Source: Phycisphaerae bacterium
Lineage (GTDB): Bacteria; Planctomycetota; Phycisphaerae; SM23-33
NCBI GenBank assembly: GCA_016782885.1
Contig: JADHXQ010000015.1
Location: forward strand, 1 to 57,422
Length of the DNA: 57,422 nucleotides
Direction: 5' to 3'
This document shows positions 1 through 8,901 of the stretch, piece by piece; position 1 is the stretch's first letter, and every line of letters starts with the position of its first letter. A program made the translations under genes and the position numbers. The notes under the pieces are model-generated. The model did no database searches. It worked only from the letters and a program-made list of their open reading frames with translations, and was not told the DNA's origin.

Positions 1-38
1 AGACACTAAGCACACATGCGCATGTGTGCTTAGTGTCT
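1..38. repeat. Perfect 38-bp palindrome at the window edge
   Basis: The first 19 bases are exactly reverse-complementary to the next 19, with no spacer. The half-site begins AGACACTAAG and the centre is GCGC. There is no T-tract, so it is not a standard intrinsic terminator. It may be a regulatory or terminator-like site, the end of a palindromic repeat, or a fold-back assembly artefact, because it lies exactly at the sequence end. Confidence 0.7.
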
Positions 39-149
39 AATGGCGCTCTGACCCCATATTCCGCGTTGCATTAGGGTGAGCGATCGCGATATGATGGCGG
101 CGTAACCCCCGCACTCGCACTTGCTCGCTGGAATGAAAGGTTAATACCG

Positions 150-1577
150 ATGGTAGTGAAAGCAAACCGCACACAATCACGCAGAGATTTCCTCAGGATC
201 GCAGCAATCGGAACCGCCGGTGCGATGGTTTTACCGACCGCCGCCCGCGCCGCCGAAAAACGCCCGCCCAACATCGTTGTCATCTTCCTCGACGATTCAG
301 GCTGGGCCGACTTCAAACCGTTCGGCAAGCCGAAGTACGACACGCCCAACGTCAAGAAACTCGCGTCCGAGGGAACGCGCTTTCACAACTTCCACGTGCC
401 CCAGGCGGTATGTTCGGCGTCCCGGTCGGCGCTGCTTACCGGTTGCTATCCCGGGCGAACCAGGATGTTCGGCGCACACGGACCTCGGGCGCGAGGACTC
501 GATCCGAAATTCGCGACCACCGGCGAAGTTCTCAAAGCGGCTGGGTACGCCACCGCGGTGTTCGGAAAGTGGCACATCGGCGACCAGCCCGACACGCGCC
601 CGCCGGCCCGCGGGTTCGACGAGTCATGCGGGCTGATGTACTCAAACGATATGTGGAAGCACCATCCCGGAACGCGGCACTTCGACAAGTGGCCGCTCCA
701 GTTCTGGGACAACGGGAAGATCACCATCGAAGACGTGACCGCCGAGCAGCAGAAAAGCCTGACCACCTGGTATACCGAACATGCGGTGAGCTTCATCAAA
801 CGCCACAAGGACAAACCATTCTACCTCTACGTCCCCCACTCCATGCCCCACGTGCCGATTTTCTGCAGCAAGAAATTCGAGGGCAAGAGCGGCGCCGGGC
901 TCTACGGCGACGTCATGATGGAGATCGACTGGTCGGTCGGGCAGATCACAGGGGCCCTCAAGGACGCCGGCGCCGAGGACAACACGCTGGTGATCTTCAC
1001 GTCCGACAACGGACCGTGGGTTTCATACGGTAACCACGCGGGCAAGACCCCCTACCGCGAGGCCAAAGCCACCGGCTTCGACGGCGGAATTCGCAGCGCC
1101 TGCGTCATGAAGTTACCCGGACGGATCAAGGCGGGCGAAGTCTCGCAGAAAATGCTGTGTACGATCGACCTCCTGCCGACCTTCGCGCACCTGGCGGGCG
1201 CCAAGCTCCCCAAAAACGAGATCGACGGGAAGAACGTCTGGGACCTCATAACAGGCAAGAGCGGCGCGAAGAACCCCCACAAATACTATCCGTTCTCAAC
1301 CGGTGGAAGGCTCGAGGGCGTGATCTCCGGCGACGGCCACTGGAAAATGCACCTCCCACACGGTTATCGAAAGCTGAAGAAGGCAGGCAAAGACGGCAAG
1401 CCGGGCCAATACGAGGGCAAGCAGATTGAACTGTCGCTCTTCGACATGGAAAACGATCCATACGAGAGCAAGAACGTAATCAAAGACCACCCCAAAGTCG
1501 CCACCAAACTCAAATCGCTAGCCGACGCACACAACACGAAATTCTTCCACCGACGCCCCAGGAAGAAACGAGGTTAA
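150..1577 (+). CDS. Tat-exported arylsulfatase (type I sulfatase family)
   Basis: This 475-residue protein hydrolyses sulfate esters, probably on a glycan, outside the cytoplasm. A twin-arginine signal (SRRDFLRIAA, residues 10-19) is followed by an Ala-rich segment ending near AARAA. The sulfatase core starts at PNIVVIFLDDSGW, whose paired Asp bind calcium. CSASR at 88-92 is the formylglycine motif C-x-[P/A]-x-R, with Ala where most sulfatases have Pro. GKWHIGD and FTSDNGP are the further family blocks. AAAGG precedes the ATG by nine bases. It stands alone, convergent with the next operon, and no maturase is adjacent. The substrate cannot be read from sequence. Confidence 0.93.
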   Translation: MVVKANRTQSRRDFLRIAAIGTAGAMVLPTAARAAEKRPPNIVVIFLDDSGWADFKPFGKPKYDTPNVKKLASEGTRFHNFHVPQAVCSASRSALLTGCYPGRTRMFGAHGPRARGLDPKFATTGEVLKAAGYATAVFGKWHIGDQPDTRPPARGFDESCGLMYSNDMWKHHPGTRHFDKWPLQFWDNGKITIEDVTAEQQKSLTTWYTEHAVSFIKRHKDKPFYLYVPHSMPHVPIFCSKKFEGKSGAGLYGDVMMEIDWSVGQITGALKDAGAEDNTLVIFTSDNGPWVSYGNHAGKTPYREAKATGFDGGIRSACVMKLPGRIKAGEVSQKMLCTIDLLPTFAHLAGAKLPKNEIDGKNVWDLITGKSGAKNPHKYYPFSTGGRLEGVISGDGHWKMHLPHGYRKLKKAGKDGKPGQYEGKQIELSLFDMENDPYESKNVIKDHPKVATKLKSLADAHNTKFFHRRPRKKRG

Positions 1578-1620
1578 CGAAGCAGTCGTTTGCCGTGGAG
1601 TCCGCCGAAGGCGGATGATC

Positions 1621-1820
1621 TGAAAGTAGCCCAGCGGTGAGCCGTAGGCGAGCCTTGGGAATTCGTGTTGCTATATCCCCTGAGCCCTCCGAATGGAGGG
1701 TGATTGAGACGGGTGAGTCGAAAGCTGCGGGGTTTTCAGTCACCCTCCATTCGGAGGGCTCTGGATTACTTATCGCCCCGATTCCCAGGGCTTGCTTCGC
1801 TGCACCCTGGGCTACTTTCA
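1621..1820. repeat. Nested palindromic intergenic element, copy 1
   Basis: The outer arms are GAAAGTAGCCCAG near 1622 and CTGGGCTACTTTC near 1807. The inner arms, 1682-1703 and 1740-1761, are a perfect 22-bp inverted repeat that starts GAGCCCTCCG on the left, and each arm is itself near-palindromic. Because of the symmetry both strands encode peptides containing EPSEWRV and TLHSEGSG, so the apparent reading frames here are not genes. It fills the space between two convergent genes. A related element lies at 9844-10040. It may act as a bidirectional terminator or be a mobile repeat. Confidence 0.75.
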
Positions 1821-1861
1821 AATCACCCTACTCCGTAGGGCTCCACGACCACGACCAATCA

Positions 1862-2782
1862 CTACTCCGCCATAATTTGCTTGAGATTTTCGGCGATGAT
1901 TTGGCGTTGGGGGTCGGTCAGGCGCCGGAGCGGTCGGGCCATTGTGTCGCTGCAGATTCCCATGCATGACAGCGCGCACTTGAGGCCCTTGACGTAACTC
2001 GATGGATCCTCGACCGCGTGGTAGATCGTGTCGTAGATCTGAACAACTTTTTCCTGGAGCGCATCTGCCTTTTCCCAGTCGCCGGCGAGGGCGGCCTGGT
2101 AGAGGGATACGTAGAGTTCGGGGAACAGGTTGGCCCCGCTGTTTACTCCGCCGTGTGCGCCCGTCGCGACGGCGGGGGCGGTGAGTTTGTCGGGCCCGAC
2201 CAGGAGCGAGAAGTCCGGTTTGTCGGCCAGTGCGGCCTGGAATTGGCGGAAGTTTTCGATATCGCCCGAAGAGTCCTTCAATCCGACGATGCCCGGCAGA
2301 TCGGCTGCGGCGCGGACGGTTTCGGGGGAGAAGGCGAGCTTGGTGTGGCTCGGTATGTTGTACAGGAAAGCGGGCAGGGGCGATGCGGCGGCGAGGTGTC
2401 TGAGGTATTCGAGGATATCGGCGGGCGATGCGGGGAAGTAGCACGGTGGGGCGACGACGATCGCGGCCGCGCCGCAGTCGGCGGCTTTGGCTGCCAGGGA
2501 CAGCGATTCGCTCGGCGACGTATCGGTAACGCCCACCAGCACCGGCGTGCGTTCGGCGACGATACGGCAGGTCTGCTCGATCAATTCGCGGCGCAGGCGA
2601 TGGGGCAGCGATGGGCCTTCTCCGGTGGTGCCCATGATGAACAATCCGCCCACGCCGCCTGCGAGTATGTGTTCGACCAGGCGCCCGACGCCCTCGACGT
2701 CAAGCGTGTCGCTATCGAGCAGCGGTGTAACCATCGGCGGGATTATGCCCCGCAGCGGGCTGGTGAGTTCGGCGTCGCTCAT
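1862..2782 (-). CDS. DapA/NanA-family class I aldolase (dihydrodipicolinate synthase or N-acetylneuraminate lyase type)
   Basis: This 306-residue cytoplasmic TIM-barrel protein should make or cleave a C-C bond next to pyruvate through a Schiff base. GTTGEGP (51-57) binds the carboxylate of the keto acid. YNIPSHTK places the catalytic Tyr at 141, and GLKDSSGD places the Schiff-base Lys at 169. The length is normal for the family. The start ATG overlaps the stop of the upstream sialidase-like gene as ATGA, so translation is probably coupled. This context favours a catabolic role such as sialic acid or sugar-acid cleavage over lysine synthesis. Family-level motifs cannot separate the substrates. 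The much longer open frame reaching past 4000 is a shadow of the neighbouring gene. Confidence 0.9.
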   Translation of the reverse strand: MSDAELTSPLRGIIPPMVTPLLDSDTLDVEGVGRLVEHILAGGVGGLFIMGTTGEGPSLPHRLRRELIEQTCRIVAERTPVLVGVTDTSPSESLSLAAKAADCGAAAIVVAPPCYFPASPADILEYLRHLAAASPLPAFLYNIPSHTKLAFSPETVRAAADLPGIVGLKDSSGDIENFRQFQAALADKPDFSLLVGPDKLTAPAVATGAHGGVNSGANLFPELYVSLYQAALAGDWEKADALQEKVVQIYDTIYHAVEDPSSYVKGLKCALSCMGICSDTMARPLRRLTDPQRQIIAENLKQIMAE

Positions 2783-4506
2783 TGTTTTGTGCCATCCTTC
2801 ATCGTCAGCTTGCGAAAGTTTTTCACGCGATAGAACGCCAGGTAGTTCGCATCGTGACAGTTGTGGGCGCCGCCGAGAGCGTCGCCATGCGCCATTCGGA
2901 TCGCCGCGATCAGGTCGTCGCCCTCGAATAACCAGTCGACGTACTGGAAGCCCACTTTGTGCGCGTCGGGATGCTCGAGCACTATCGAGCGGATCGTCCA
3001 GCGTTTCAGGTCCGGCGAGGACATCAGCGCCAGGACGTTTCGCGTGCGCTCGGGTTTGGTCTTGCCCCGATAGCGATCGAGCACCGGATTGCTCAGCGAC
3101 CAGTAGAGCTTCGTTTTCGCGTCGAAACGGATGTTGAATTTCTTGCTCCCGCCGGGGAAGTCGATCAACCCGGTATCGGGATCGAAACTCGCGGTCTTCC
3201 CGTCGTCGGATATCGACACGGCGGCCGCCTTGCCCCCGCCGGGCGACTGCACGCGGAGGATATTGACGATTTTCCCGTCGCCCGTCGCCACCGCGTTGCC
3301 TTCCAGCCATCCGCCGAACCGACCGCCCATCCACTTGGCGCTCGATGCGAGGCGGTTGGATGTCGTCCAGTTGGCGGCTTTGAGCAGGTCGGCGTCGAGG
3401 GGCGCCGACATAATGAAGCTGCGAAAGTCCCTGCCCCAGCGGCCTGTATTGTCCTCCATGGTCCGCCATATCCGCCCCTTGTGGACCAGCAGGGGCATTG
3501 ACGACGTGTGGTATCGCGACCCGGTCAGCAGCAGGCCCGTCTGGCCGTCTTTGGGCGTGGTCCAGGTCTTGCCGCCGTCTTTCGAGCGACGGATCACCAC
3601 GTTTCCGTATGACTTCGATACGCCCATCAGGTAGAGGTCGCCCTTGCAGGTGAAGAGGCCCGACCACCACGCGCCGTCGATTTCGGCCTGCCGGCGCCAG
3701 GTCTTGCCCTTGTCGCCACTGCGGAACACTCGCGTGATGCGTTGTTTGCTGCGCGCCCCGAAGATGTCGTGCGATGCCACATACGTCCCGCAACCCAGGA
3801 TGGCGATCGACGGGCTTCCGACGTACGTTCGCGTGGCCGCGGGGATGTAATCGATGACCGCGCCGGGCGTTTTGGAGTGGTCTGGTTTGACGAGGCCCGC
3901 GGATTTGCCCGTCAGCACGGGGGCGATGACTATCCCGCCGGTCCAGTTGCCCTGGGGGATAGTGAGCTTCTCGCCGGCTTTGAGCGTCTTGGTGAACACC
4001 GTAACCGCCGTGCGGGCCCGGTCGGAATACCTGAAGGTCCATTGGCTTTTGGTCCAACCGGTTGTATCTATGCCTTTCTGGCTGATGGCCGTTGCGATGT
4101 AGACCAGAGCGTCGGTCCCGGTAGTCGCGGTAAGGGTGCTGCGCACCCCACCGCCGAGTCGCGTGAAACTCCAGCCCTTGAACTTCGCGGGCACGTCCAT
4201 CCACGTGTACTTACGATTGGAGTAAGCCGCAACCCCGTCGTCGAGCTTTGCGATGCTGAAGCCCGTTCCCTGGACATCGACTGCGCCATCGGCGGCGGCA
4301 GGCAGGCATACAATCGCGGCGGCGACCAGGCAGAAAAGGGGACGAGAACGGGAAAAACCAGAAAAAAGGGGACAGGCTGCTTTAATAGCGTCAAGAACCG
4401 GGAAGTGCCTTGACGACGTTTTCGCCCTGGTTTTACAGGCGTTTTTTCCAGCGAAAAAGCAGCCTGTCCCCTTTTTTCTGGTTTTTCCCGTTTTCGCAAT
4501 CATCAT
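2779..4506 (-). CDS. Secreted sialidase-like BNR/Asp-box protein, signal peptide interrupted by a repeat element
   Basis: This is a 575-residue predicted beta-propeller. At least two Asp-boxes are visible, SGDKGKTW and SKDGGKTW, as in sialidases and other exo-glycosidases. The chosen ATG (4506) overlaps the stop of the upstream gene as ATGA, and the gene ends in ATGA with the downstream lyase. A good hydrophobic export segment (PLFCLVAAAIVCLPAAADGA) is present but starts about 55 codons after the ATG. The intervening codons come from an inverted-repeat element (4343-4496) that keeps the frame open. Without it the protein would start MMIA followed directly by the export segment. Export of the present product is uncertain. 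The full catalytic Arg/Glu/Tyr set of sialidases was not verified, so 'sialidase-like' is a fold-level call. Confidence 0.8.
   Translation of the reverse strand: MMIAKTGKTRKKGTGCFFAGKNACKTRAKTSSRHFPVLDAIKAACPLFSGFSRSRPLFCLVAAAIVCLPAAADGAVDVQGTGFSIAKLDDGVAAYSNRKYTWMDVPAKFKGWSFTRLGGGVRSTLTATTGTDALVYIATAISQKGIDTTGWTKSQWTFRYSDRARTAVTVFTKTLKAGEKLTIPQGNWTGGIVIAPVLTGKSAGLVKPDHSKTPGAVIDYIPAATRTYVGSPSIAILGCGTYVASHDIFGARSKQRITRVFRSGDKGKTWRRQAEIDGAWWSGLFTCKGDLYLMGVSKSYGNVVIRRSKDGGKTWTTPKDGQTGLLLTGSRYHTSSMPLLVHKGRIWRTMEDNTGRWGRDFRSFIMSAPLDADLLKAANWTTSNRLASSAKWMGGRFGGWLEGNAVATGDGKIVNILRVQSPGGGKAAAVSISDDGKTASFDPDTGLIDFPGGSKKFNIRFDAKTKLYWSLSNPVLDRYRGKTKPERTRNVLALMSSPDLKRWTIRSIVLEHPDAHKVGFQYVDWLFEGDDLIAAIRMAHGDALGGAHNCHDANYLAFYRVKNFRKLTMKDGTKQ
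4343..4496. repeat. 41-bp inverted-repeat element inserted in a signal-peptide coding region
   Basis: The arms at 4343-4383 and 4456-4496 are 41 bp each and match as inverted copies with one mismatch. They contain the word GGGGACAGGCTGC. The 72-bp centre carries a smaller dyad, CGTCAAG then CTTGACG, and a CGCC/GGCG hairpin. The whole unit can fold into a cruciform-like stem. Its size and layout resemble REP or MITE-type elements mobilised in trans; no transposase is present in the window. It lies fully inside the coding region of the sialidase-like gene and contains no in-frame stop on that strand. Confidence 0.85.
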
Positions 4507-5957
4507 TTTCTCCGCAGTGTCAGGATGAATATCTGCGGGAATCCGATCCCGGCGTACTTGATGCGCCTGCAGAAGGCGATCTTGTCGCCGCGATTGGACC
4601 ATACAATGCCCGCCGCCTCCGGTTTGCGCTCGTCGCCGGAGCGTTTGGTCATCCGTATCGACTTGCCGAACGTATCGCCCGCGCGCGTGTCCGTCACGAA
4701 GATGGAATTGTCCATCGCGTAGGCGATGTATCGCCCGTCAGGGCTCCAGTTGAACGCCGAAGCGACGGACCACTTGTTGCGGGTGAGCTGCACGTCCCTG
4801 CCGCCGTTCGGCGAGACCAGGTGGATCTGCGCCACGCCGCTGTCGTCCTTGGCGAGGTATGCGATCCACTTTCCGTCGGACGAAGACCTCAACCAGTGCC
4901 TGGGCCCCTGGATGCCGGGATACCTGCGTTTGGTGTTGTACGTCAGGCGGCGCTGGATGGCGCCTTTGGGCGGCATGGGGTGCGTGGTGGAAGTGCCTTC
5001 GAGCGGACCGTGGACGCCGGGTATGTCGATGCGGTCGGGCAAGTCCACGATGAACGCCTCGGATACCCGCTCGCCCGCGTCGTCGAGGACGATGCCCTGG
5101 AAGGCGATCGCCCGTTTCTGTCGCGTACCATCCGGCCTCAGATATCCGCCCGCGCCGACCCAACTGTGGTTGTAGGCCCTCTCGATTCCGTTAGAGTCCG
5201 CCTTGGGGCTGGCCGCCACCCGCACGGCCAGCACGCTGAACATCGCGGCATCATTATTCTCGCCTTCAGCGTCGCGATCGACCGTCACCCGACCGATCGG
5301 CGCAGAGACGCCTACCGTCGGCAGATCTAGCCTCTTGCGCCCGGACTTCTCCAGTTGAGCCAGAATGGCGTCCTGGTAGGTGAAGCTGATCCACTCACCG
5401 TCTCCGCTCCAGGTGTGCTCGTGCGTTCCACCCCGCAGGGCGCCGGGTGTGAACGGCGCCGTAACGTCGCGGGCATCGGCGCCAATCGCCTTCATTGGGG
5501 CCGAATCGTCGACCATCACACCGCCCCGCCGCCTGTAACCGTAAGGGCGCAGGAAATTGCTGTTGAGGAGCCCGCGAGTGAACAGTATCCGATTCTTGAC
5601 GGGGTTGTACGCGGCGGCCCCGGCGCCCGGTCCGTACTGCGTCTGGTTTGGGGCGGTGTACATCATGATCATTTCGCCGCTCTCGATGTTCACCTTCTCG
5701 ACAGAGCCCGTCGAGCCGATTTTCTCCGGATCGATCCGCGTATCGTAGACGATCCACTCGTCATCCGGCGAGAAGCATTGCGTGTGGTTCAGATAATGCC
5801 CCTTGTAATCAAACGTCAGTTGTTCCTCGATCGCGCCGAGCGCCGGGTCGATCGGCGTTGTAAAACATCCCGGGACCAGCATCACCGACACGCATATCGC
5901 CAGCGCCCACAGCACCCGGAGCGAGACGGCGAGGATGTCGGCTGGGCTGGTTTTCAT
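4503..5957 (-). CDS. DUF3748 (YidR-like) beta-propeller lipoprotein
   Basis: This is a 484-residue lipoprotein. The start MKTSPAD leads into a hydrophobic segment ending in the lipobox LVPGC, with the lipidated Cys at 31. The block QLTFDYKGHYLNHTQCFSPD, followed by WIVYDTR, is the DUF3748 family signature known from E. coli YidR. Later repeats such as FNWSPDGRYIAYA are TolB/WD40-like propeller blades. The family has no proven biochemical function. It is the first gene of a three-gene chain linked by ATGA overlaps to a sialidase-like protein and a NanA/DapA-type lyase, which points to carbohydrate sensing, binding or turnover at the membrane. No strong ribosome site precedes the ATG. Confidence 0.85.
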   Translation of the reverse strand: MKTSPADILAVSLRVLWALAICVSVMLVPGCFTTPIDPALGAIEEQLTFDYKGHYLNHTQCFSPDDEWIVYDTRIDPEKIGSTGSVEKVNIESGEMIMMYTAPNQTQYGPGAGAAAYNPVKNRILFTRGLLNSNFLRPYGYRRRGGVMVDDSAPMKAIGADARDVTAPFTPGALRGGTHEHTWSGDGEWISFTYQDAILAQLEKSGRKRLDLPTVGVSAPIGRVTVDRDAEGENNDAAMFSVLAVRVAASPKADSNGIERAYNHSWVGAGGYLRPDGTRQKRAIAFQGIVLDDAGERVSEAFIVDLPDRIDIPGVHGPLEGTSTTHPMPPKGAIQRRLTYNTKRRYPGIQGPRHWLRSSSDGKWIAYLAKDDSGVAQIHLVSPNGGRDVQLTRNKWSVASAFNWSPDGRYIAYAMDNSIFVTDTRAGDTFGKSIRMTKRSGDERKPEAAGIVWSNRGDKIAFCRRIKYAGIGFPQIFILTLRRK

Positions 5958-6066
5958 ACCGCGTACTATAGAGCGCCCAATTGCGTGGGGCAATCCTCTT
6001 GAAAACCGGCGCCCCGGGCGGATAATCTGGATGATTAATCGCAATTCAAACGAAAGGAACGCTCTC

Positions 6067-8868
6067 ATGGGAATCATCAAGAGACAAATGTTCGCCATCG
6101 TGCTGTGCGGGATACTGCTGCCGGGCGGATTAACCGGCGCTTCGGGCGGGATCACCGTCGTGATCGACGACAAAGAGTGCAAGCAGGCCCTGAGGCTCGT
6201 CAGCGCGAGCAAGGCTACCGTTTTGGTCCAACTGACCGACGCCGGCGATGTGGCGGCTGCGCGGCGGGCGGCGAGTCAGGCCGGCGAGCCGGGCAAGAGC
6301 ATCTTCGTCGCCAAGGGTGATTCGTCGCGGATTCATCTGGCCGACAATATCGCAGATGTCGTCATTGCTCCATCCGGCGCCGAGAAAGCCCGCCCTGAGG
6401 TCCTCCGCGTTCTCCGGCCGGGCGGTAAGGGGCGAATAGGTACGATCGATCTGGTCAAACCGTTCCCCAAGGGAATGGACGACTGGTCCCATCCCTACCA
6501 CGGTCCGGACAACAATCCCCAGTCCGCCGACCGCCTGGCGAGAGCCCCGTTCCTCACGCAGTTCATCGCCTCGCCGCGCTATGCGCCCGCCCCGCAGGTG
6601 GCGGTAGCTTCGAAGGGAAGGTTGTTCATGGCGTTCGGGCACGTGGCGTGGCACCAGCGGGAGGAAGAGGGCATCGACACGCTGATCGCAATGAACGCCT
6701 TCAACGGCGTGCAACTCTGGAAACGCAAACTCCCCGATGGAATCATGGTCGACCGCTGCACGATGATCGCCACACCAGAGACGCTCTACCTCGCCGACGA
6801 CAAGTCATGCAAGCTCATCGACGCGGCCACCGGCAAGGTGACCTCCGAGATCATACCGCCTGAGAAACTCACCGGCGGGACGTTCTGGAAATGGATGGCT
6901 CTGCAGGACGGCGTGCTCTACGCCCTGGTAGGCGAGGCTGAATCCGCCGACAAGCAGGCGCGATGGCGTAAGGAGAGGCACGGTTGGCCCTGGGGCGGGA
7001 TATCGCAGAAATACAACCAGCCGAAATACACTTGGGGGTTCGGCAAGACGCTGGTGGCGATCGACCCGTCGAGCAAGAAGGTCCTCTGGCGCCACACCGA
7101 AGAAAAGCCAATCGACTCGCGCGGTCTGTGCATGAAGGGCAAGCGGATATTCATCGCGCGTTTCGGGGAATATCTCGCGGCGCTCGATGTCGCCACGGGC
7201 AAGGACGTCTGGCGCCGCACGGCCGACAAGGACGCCGATCTGTTCAAGGCGATCGGTTCGTACCGCCCGGGTCACGGTTACGTTGGCGGGTGGAAGTCCA
7301 CGGTCTATCTCAAATGCACTGACAAGGGCGTTTACTTTATCGGTCCGCAGGTCAACCACCTGACGGCGATTTCGGCGGCTGACGGAAAGTTCATGTGGTC
7401 GTACCGGGCCAAAGACCTGCACGTGGTCATTCGTGACGACGGTCTTTACACCATCGGTCCGCAGTCGTCCGGAGGGAACAAGCACACGCTCAAACTGAAC
7501 CCGATGACGGGCAAGGTGCTCTCGCGATACAACGTGTCGCGGCGGGCGTGTACGCGGTCGACCGGCAGCGCCGACGGTATCTTTTTCCGGGCCAATGGCG
7601 GGTCGGTGCGCCTGGACCTGGGGGCGGGCAGGCCCCAGTGGATCTCGCCAATGCGACCGTCCTGCCACGTCGGGGTCGTCATCGCAAACGGGCTTACCTA
7701 CTGGGTGCCCTGGACCTGCGACTGCAACCTCCAGATGTTCGGCGTGATTTCCTGCGGACCGGCCGGCGACTTCAAGTTCAACCGCAAAGCCGCCTCCGAT
7801 CGCCTCGAAAAGGGCGCCGGCGATATCGCAAGCGTAGCGAAGTTCGACGCGTCGCTGATGGACTGGCGCACGTATCGCGCGAACAACAAGCGCACGGGCG
7901 CGACGGCGGTGAAGATACCCGAAAAAGTCTCCCGCGCGTGGAGCGAGGCGTTCAAGTCCGACGAGTTGACAGCCCCCACAGCCGCGGGCGGTCTGGTGTT
8001 TGTGGGCGATGCAGCCGGCATTGTCCGCGGGCTGGATGCCGACACGGGCAAGGGGCGATGGACCGCCTACACCGGCGGTGCGGTGCGATACCCCCCCACC
8101 ATCGACGGCGGAAGGGTGTTTGTCGGATCGGACGACGGATGGGCATATGCGTTTGAAGCCGCCACCGGAAGGCTCCTCTGGCGTTTCCGGGGCGCGCCGA
8201 TCGAGCGGATGATACCCGTGTACGAACGGCTGCAATCCACCTGGCCGGTCGCGGCGGGAGTCGCCGTTCGAGGAGGGGTCGCATACTTCGCCGCGGGCAT
8301 GAACAACTTCGACGGTACACACGTTTACGCTCTCGGCGCAGCCGACGGGAAGATCAAGTGGCAGAACAACGATTCCGGGCACATCGACACTTTCTCGCGC
8401 AGGGGCGTCGGCGTCCAGGGCGGGATGCTGCTGGACGGTAGCAGGCTCTACCTGGCCGGCGGGAATGCGGTGTCGCCAGGCATATACGACACCGCGACGG
8501 GAGATTGCCTGACCGCCTCCCCCCCGCCCGGGTCGCGCGGGCCGAGAGGCAGGGAACTGTCGGTCGACGGGAACGGACGAATCAAAGTCAGCGGCCAACC
8601 GCTCTACTCGAAGCCCGGCGCACCGGTTTACGACCGCTCGACAGAATGGAGCAAGTCGGCGGTCAAAGCCCCCAACGCTGTGCTGTCGTTTGCCCGAAGC
8701 GACAAGGGCTGGTCGCTGGTCGCCGACAGGAAGTCCACGGGGAAGCAACTATGGACCCAATCCCTCGGCGGCGTCCCGATGCGATGGGGCATAGCGGTAG
8801 ACTCGGCCGGGCGGATCTTCGTGACACTGCGATCCGGGCGCGTGGCGGCATTCGCCAAAGCCCAATAG
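6067..8868 (+). CDS. Secreted protein with a degenerate methyltransferase-like domain fused to a PQQ-type beta-propeller
   Basis: This is a 933-residue protein. An N-terminal signal (residues 1-25) precedes about 120 residues with the layout of a class I methyltransferase (ADVVIAPSGAEKARPEVLRVLRPGG) but no G-x-G-x-G cofactor loop. A conserved hinge, DDWSHPYHGPDNNP, leads into a long propeller with BamB/PQQ repeats such as LYLADDKSCKLIDAATGKV and LVFVGDAAGIVRGLDADTGK. AAAGGA lies about eight bases before the ATG. The same architecture occurs at 10106-13267. The reaction is unknown. Loss of the SAM loop suggests the first domain is structural here. Whether the propeller binds PQQ or only protein or glycan ligands cannot be told. 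Confidence 0.8.
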   Translation: MGIIKRQMFAIVLCGILLPGGLTGASGGITVVIDDKECKQALRLVSASKATVLVQLTDAGDVAAARRAASQAGEPGKSIFVAKGDSSRIHLADNIADVVIAPSGAEKARPEVLRVLRPGGKGRIGTIDLVKPFPKGMDDWSHPYHGPDNNPQSADRLARAPFLTQFIASPRYAPAPQVAVASKGRLFMAFGHVAWHQREEEGIDTLIAMNAFNGVQLWKRKLPDGIMVDRCTMIATPETLYLADDKSCKLIDAATGKVTSEIIPPEKLTGGTFWKWMALQDGVLYALVGEAESADKQARWRKERHGWPWGGISQKYNQPKYTWGFGKTLVAIDPSSKKVLWRHTEEKPIDSRGLCMKGKRIFIARFGEYLAALDVATGKDVWRRTADKDADLFKAIGSYRPGHGYVGGWKSTVYLKCTDKGVYFIGPQVNHLTAISAADGKFMWSYRAKDLHVVIRDDGLYTIGPQSSGGNKHTLKLNPMTGKVLSRYNVSRRACTRSTGSADGIFFRANGGSVRLDLGAGRPQWISPMRPSCHVGVVIANGLTYWVPWTCDCNLQMFGVISCGPAGDFKFNRKAASDRLEKGAGDIASVAKFDASLMDWRTYRANNKRTGATAVKIPEKVSRAWSEAFKSDELTAPTAAGGLVFVGDAAGIVRGLDADTGKGRWTAYTGGAVRYPPTIDGGRVFVGSDDGWAYAFEAATGRLLWRFRGAPIERMIPVYERLQSTWPVAAGVAVRGGVAYFAAGMNNFDGTHVYALGAADGKIKWQNNDSGHIDTFSRRGVGVQGGMLLDGSRLYLAGGNAVSPGIYDTATGDCLTASPPPGSRGPRGRELSVDGNGRIKVSGQPLYSKPGAPVYDRSTEWSKSAVKAPNAVLSFARSDKGWSLVADRKSTGKQLWTQSLGGVPMRWGIAVDSAGRIFVTLRSGRVAAFAKAQ

Positions 8869-8901
8869 TATCCTACGCGATTACAACAATTGGAGATTGA
8901 C

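Noticed and set aside
1637..1969. Open frame across the nested palindrome as a gene
   Set aside because: The same peptide words arise on both strands from the palindrome, and there is no ribosome site.
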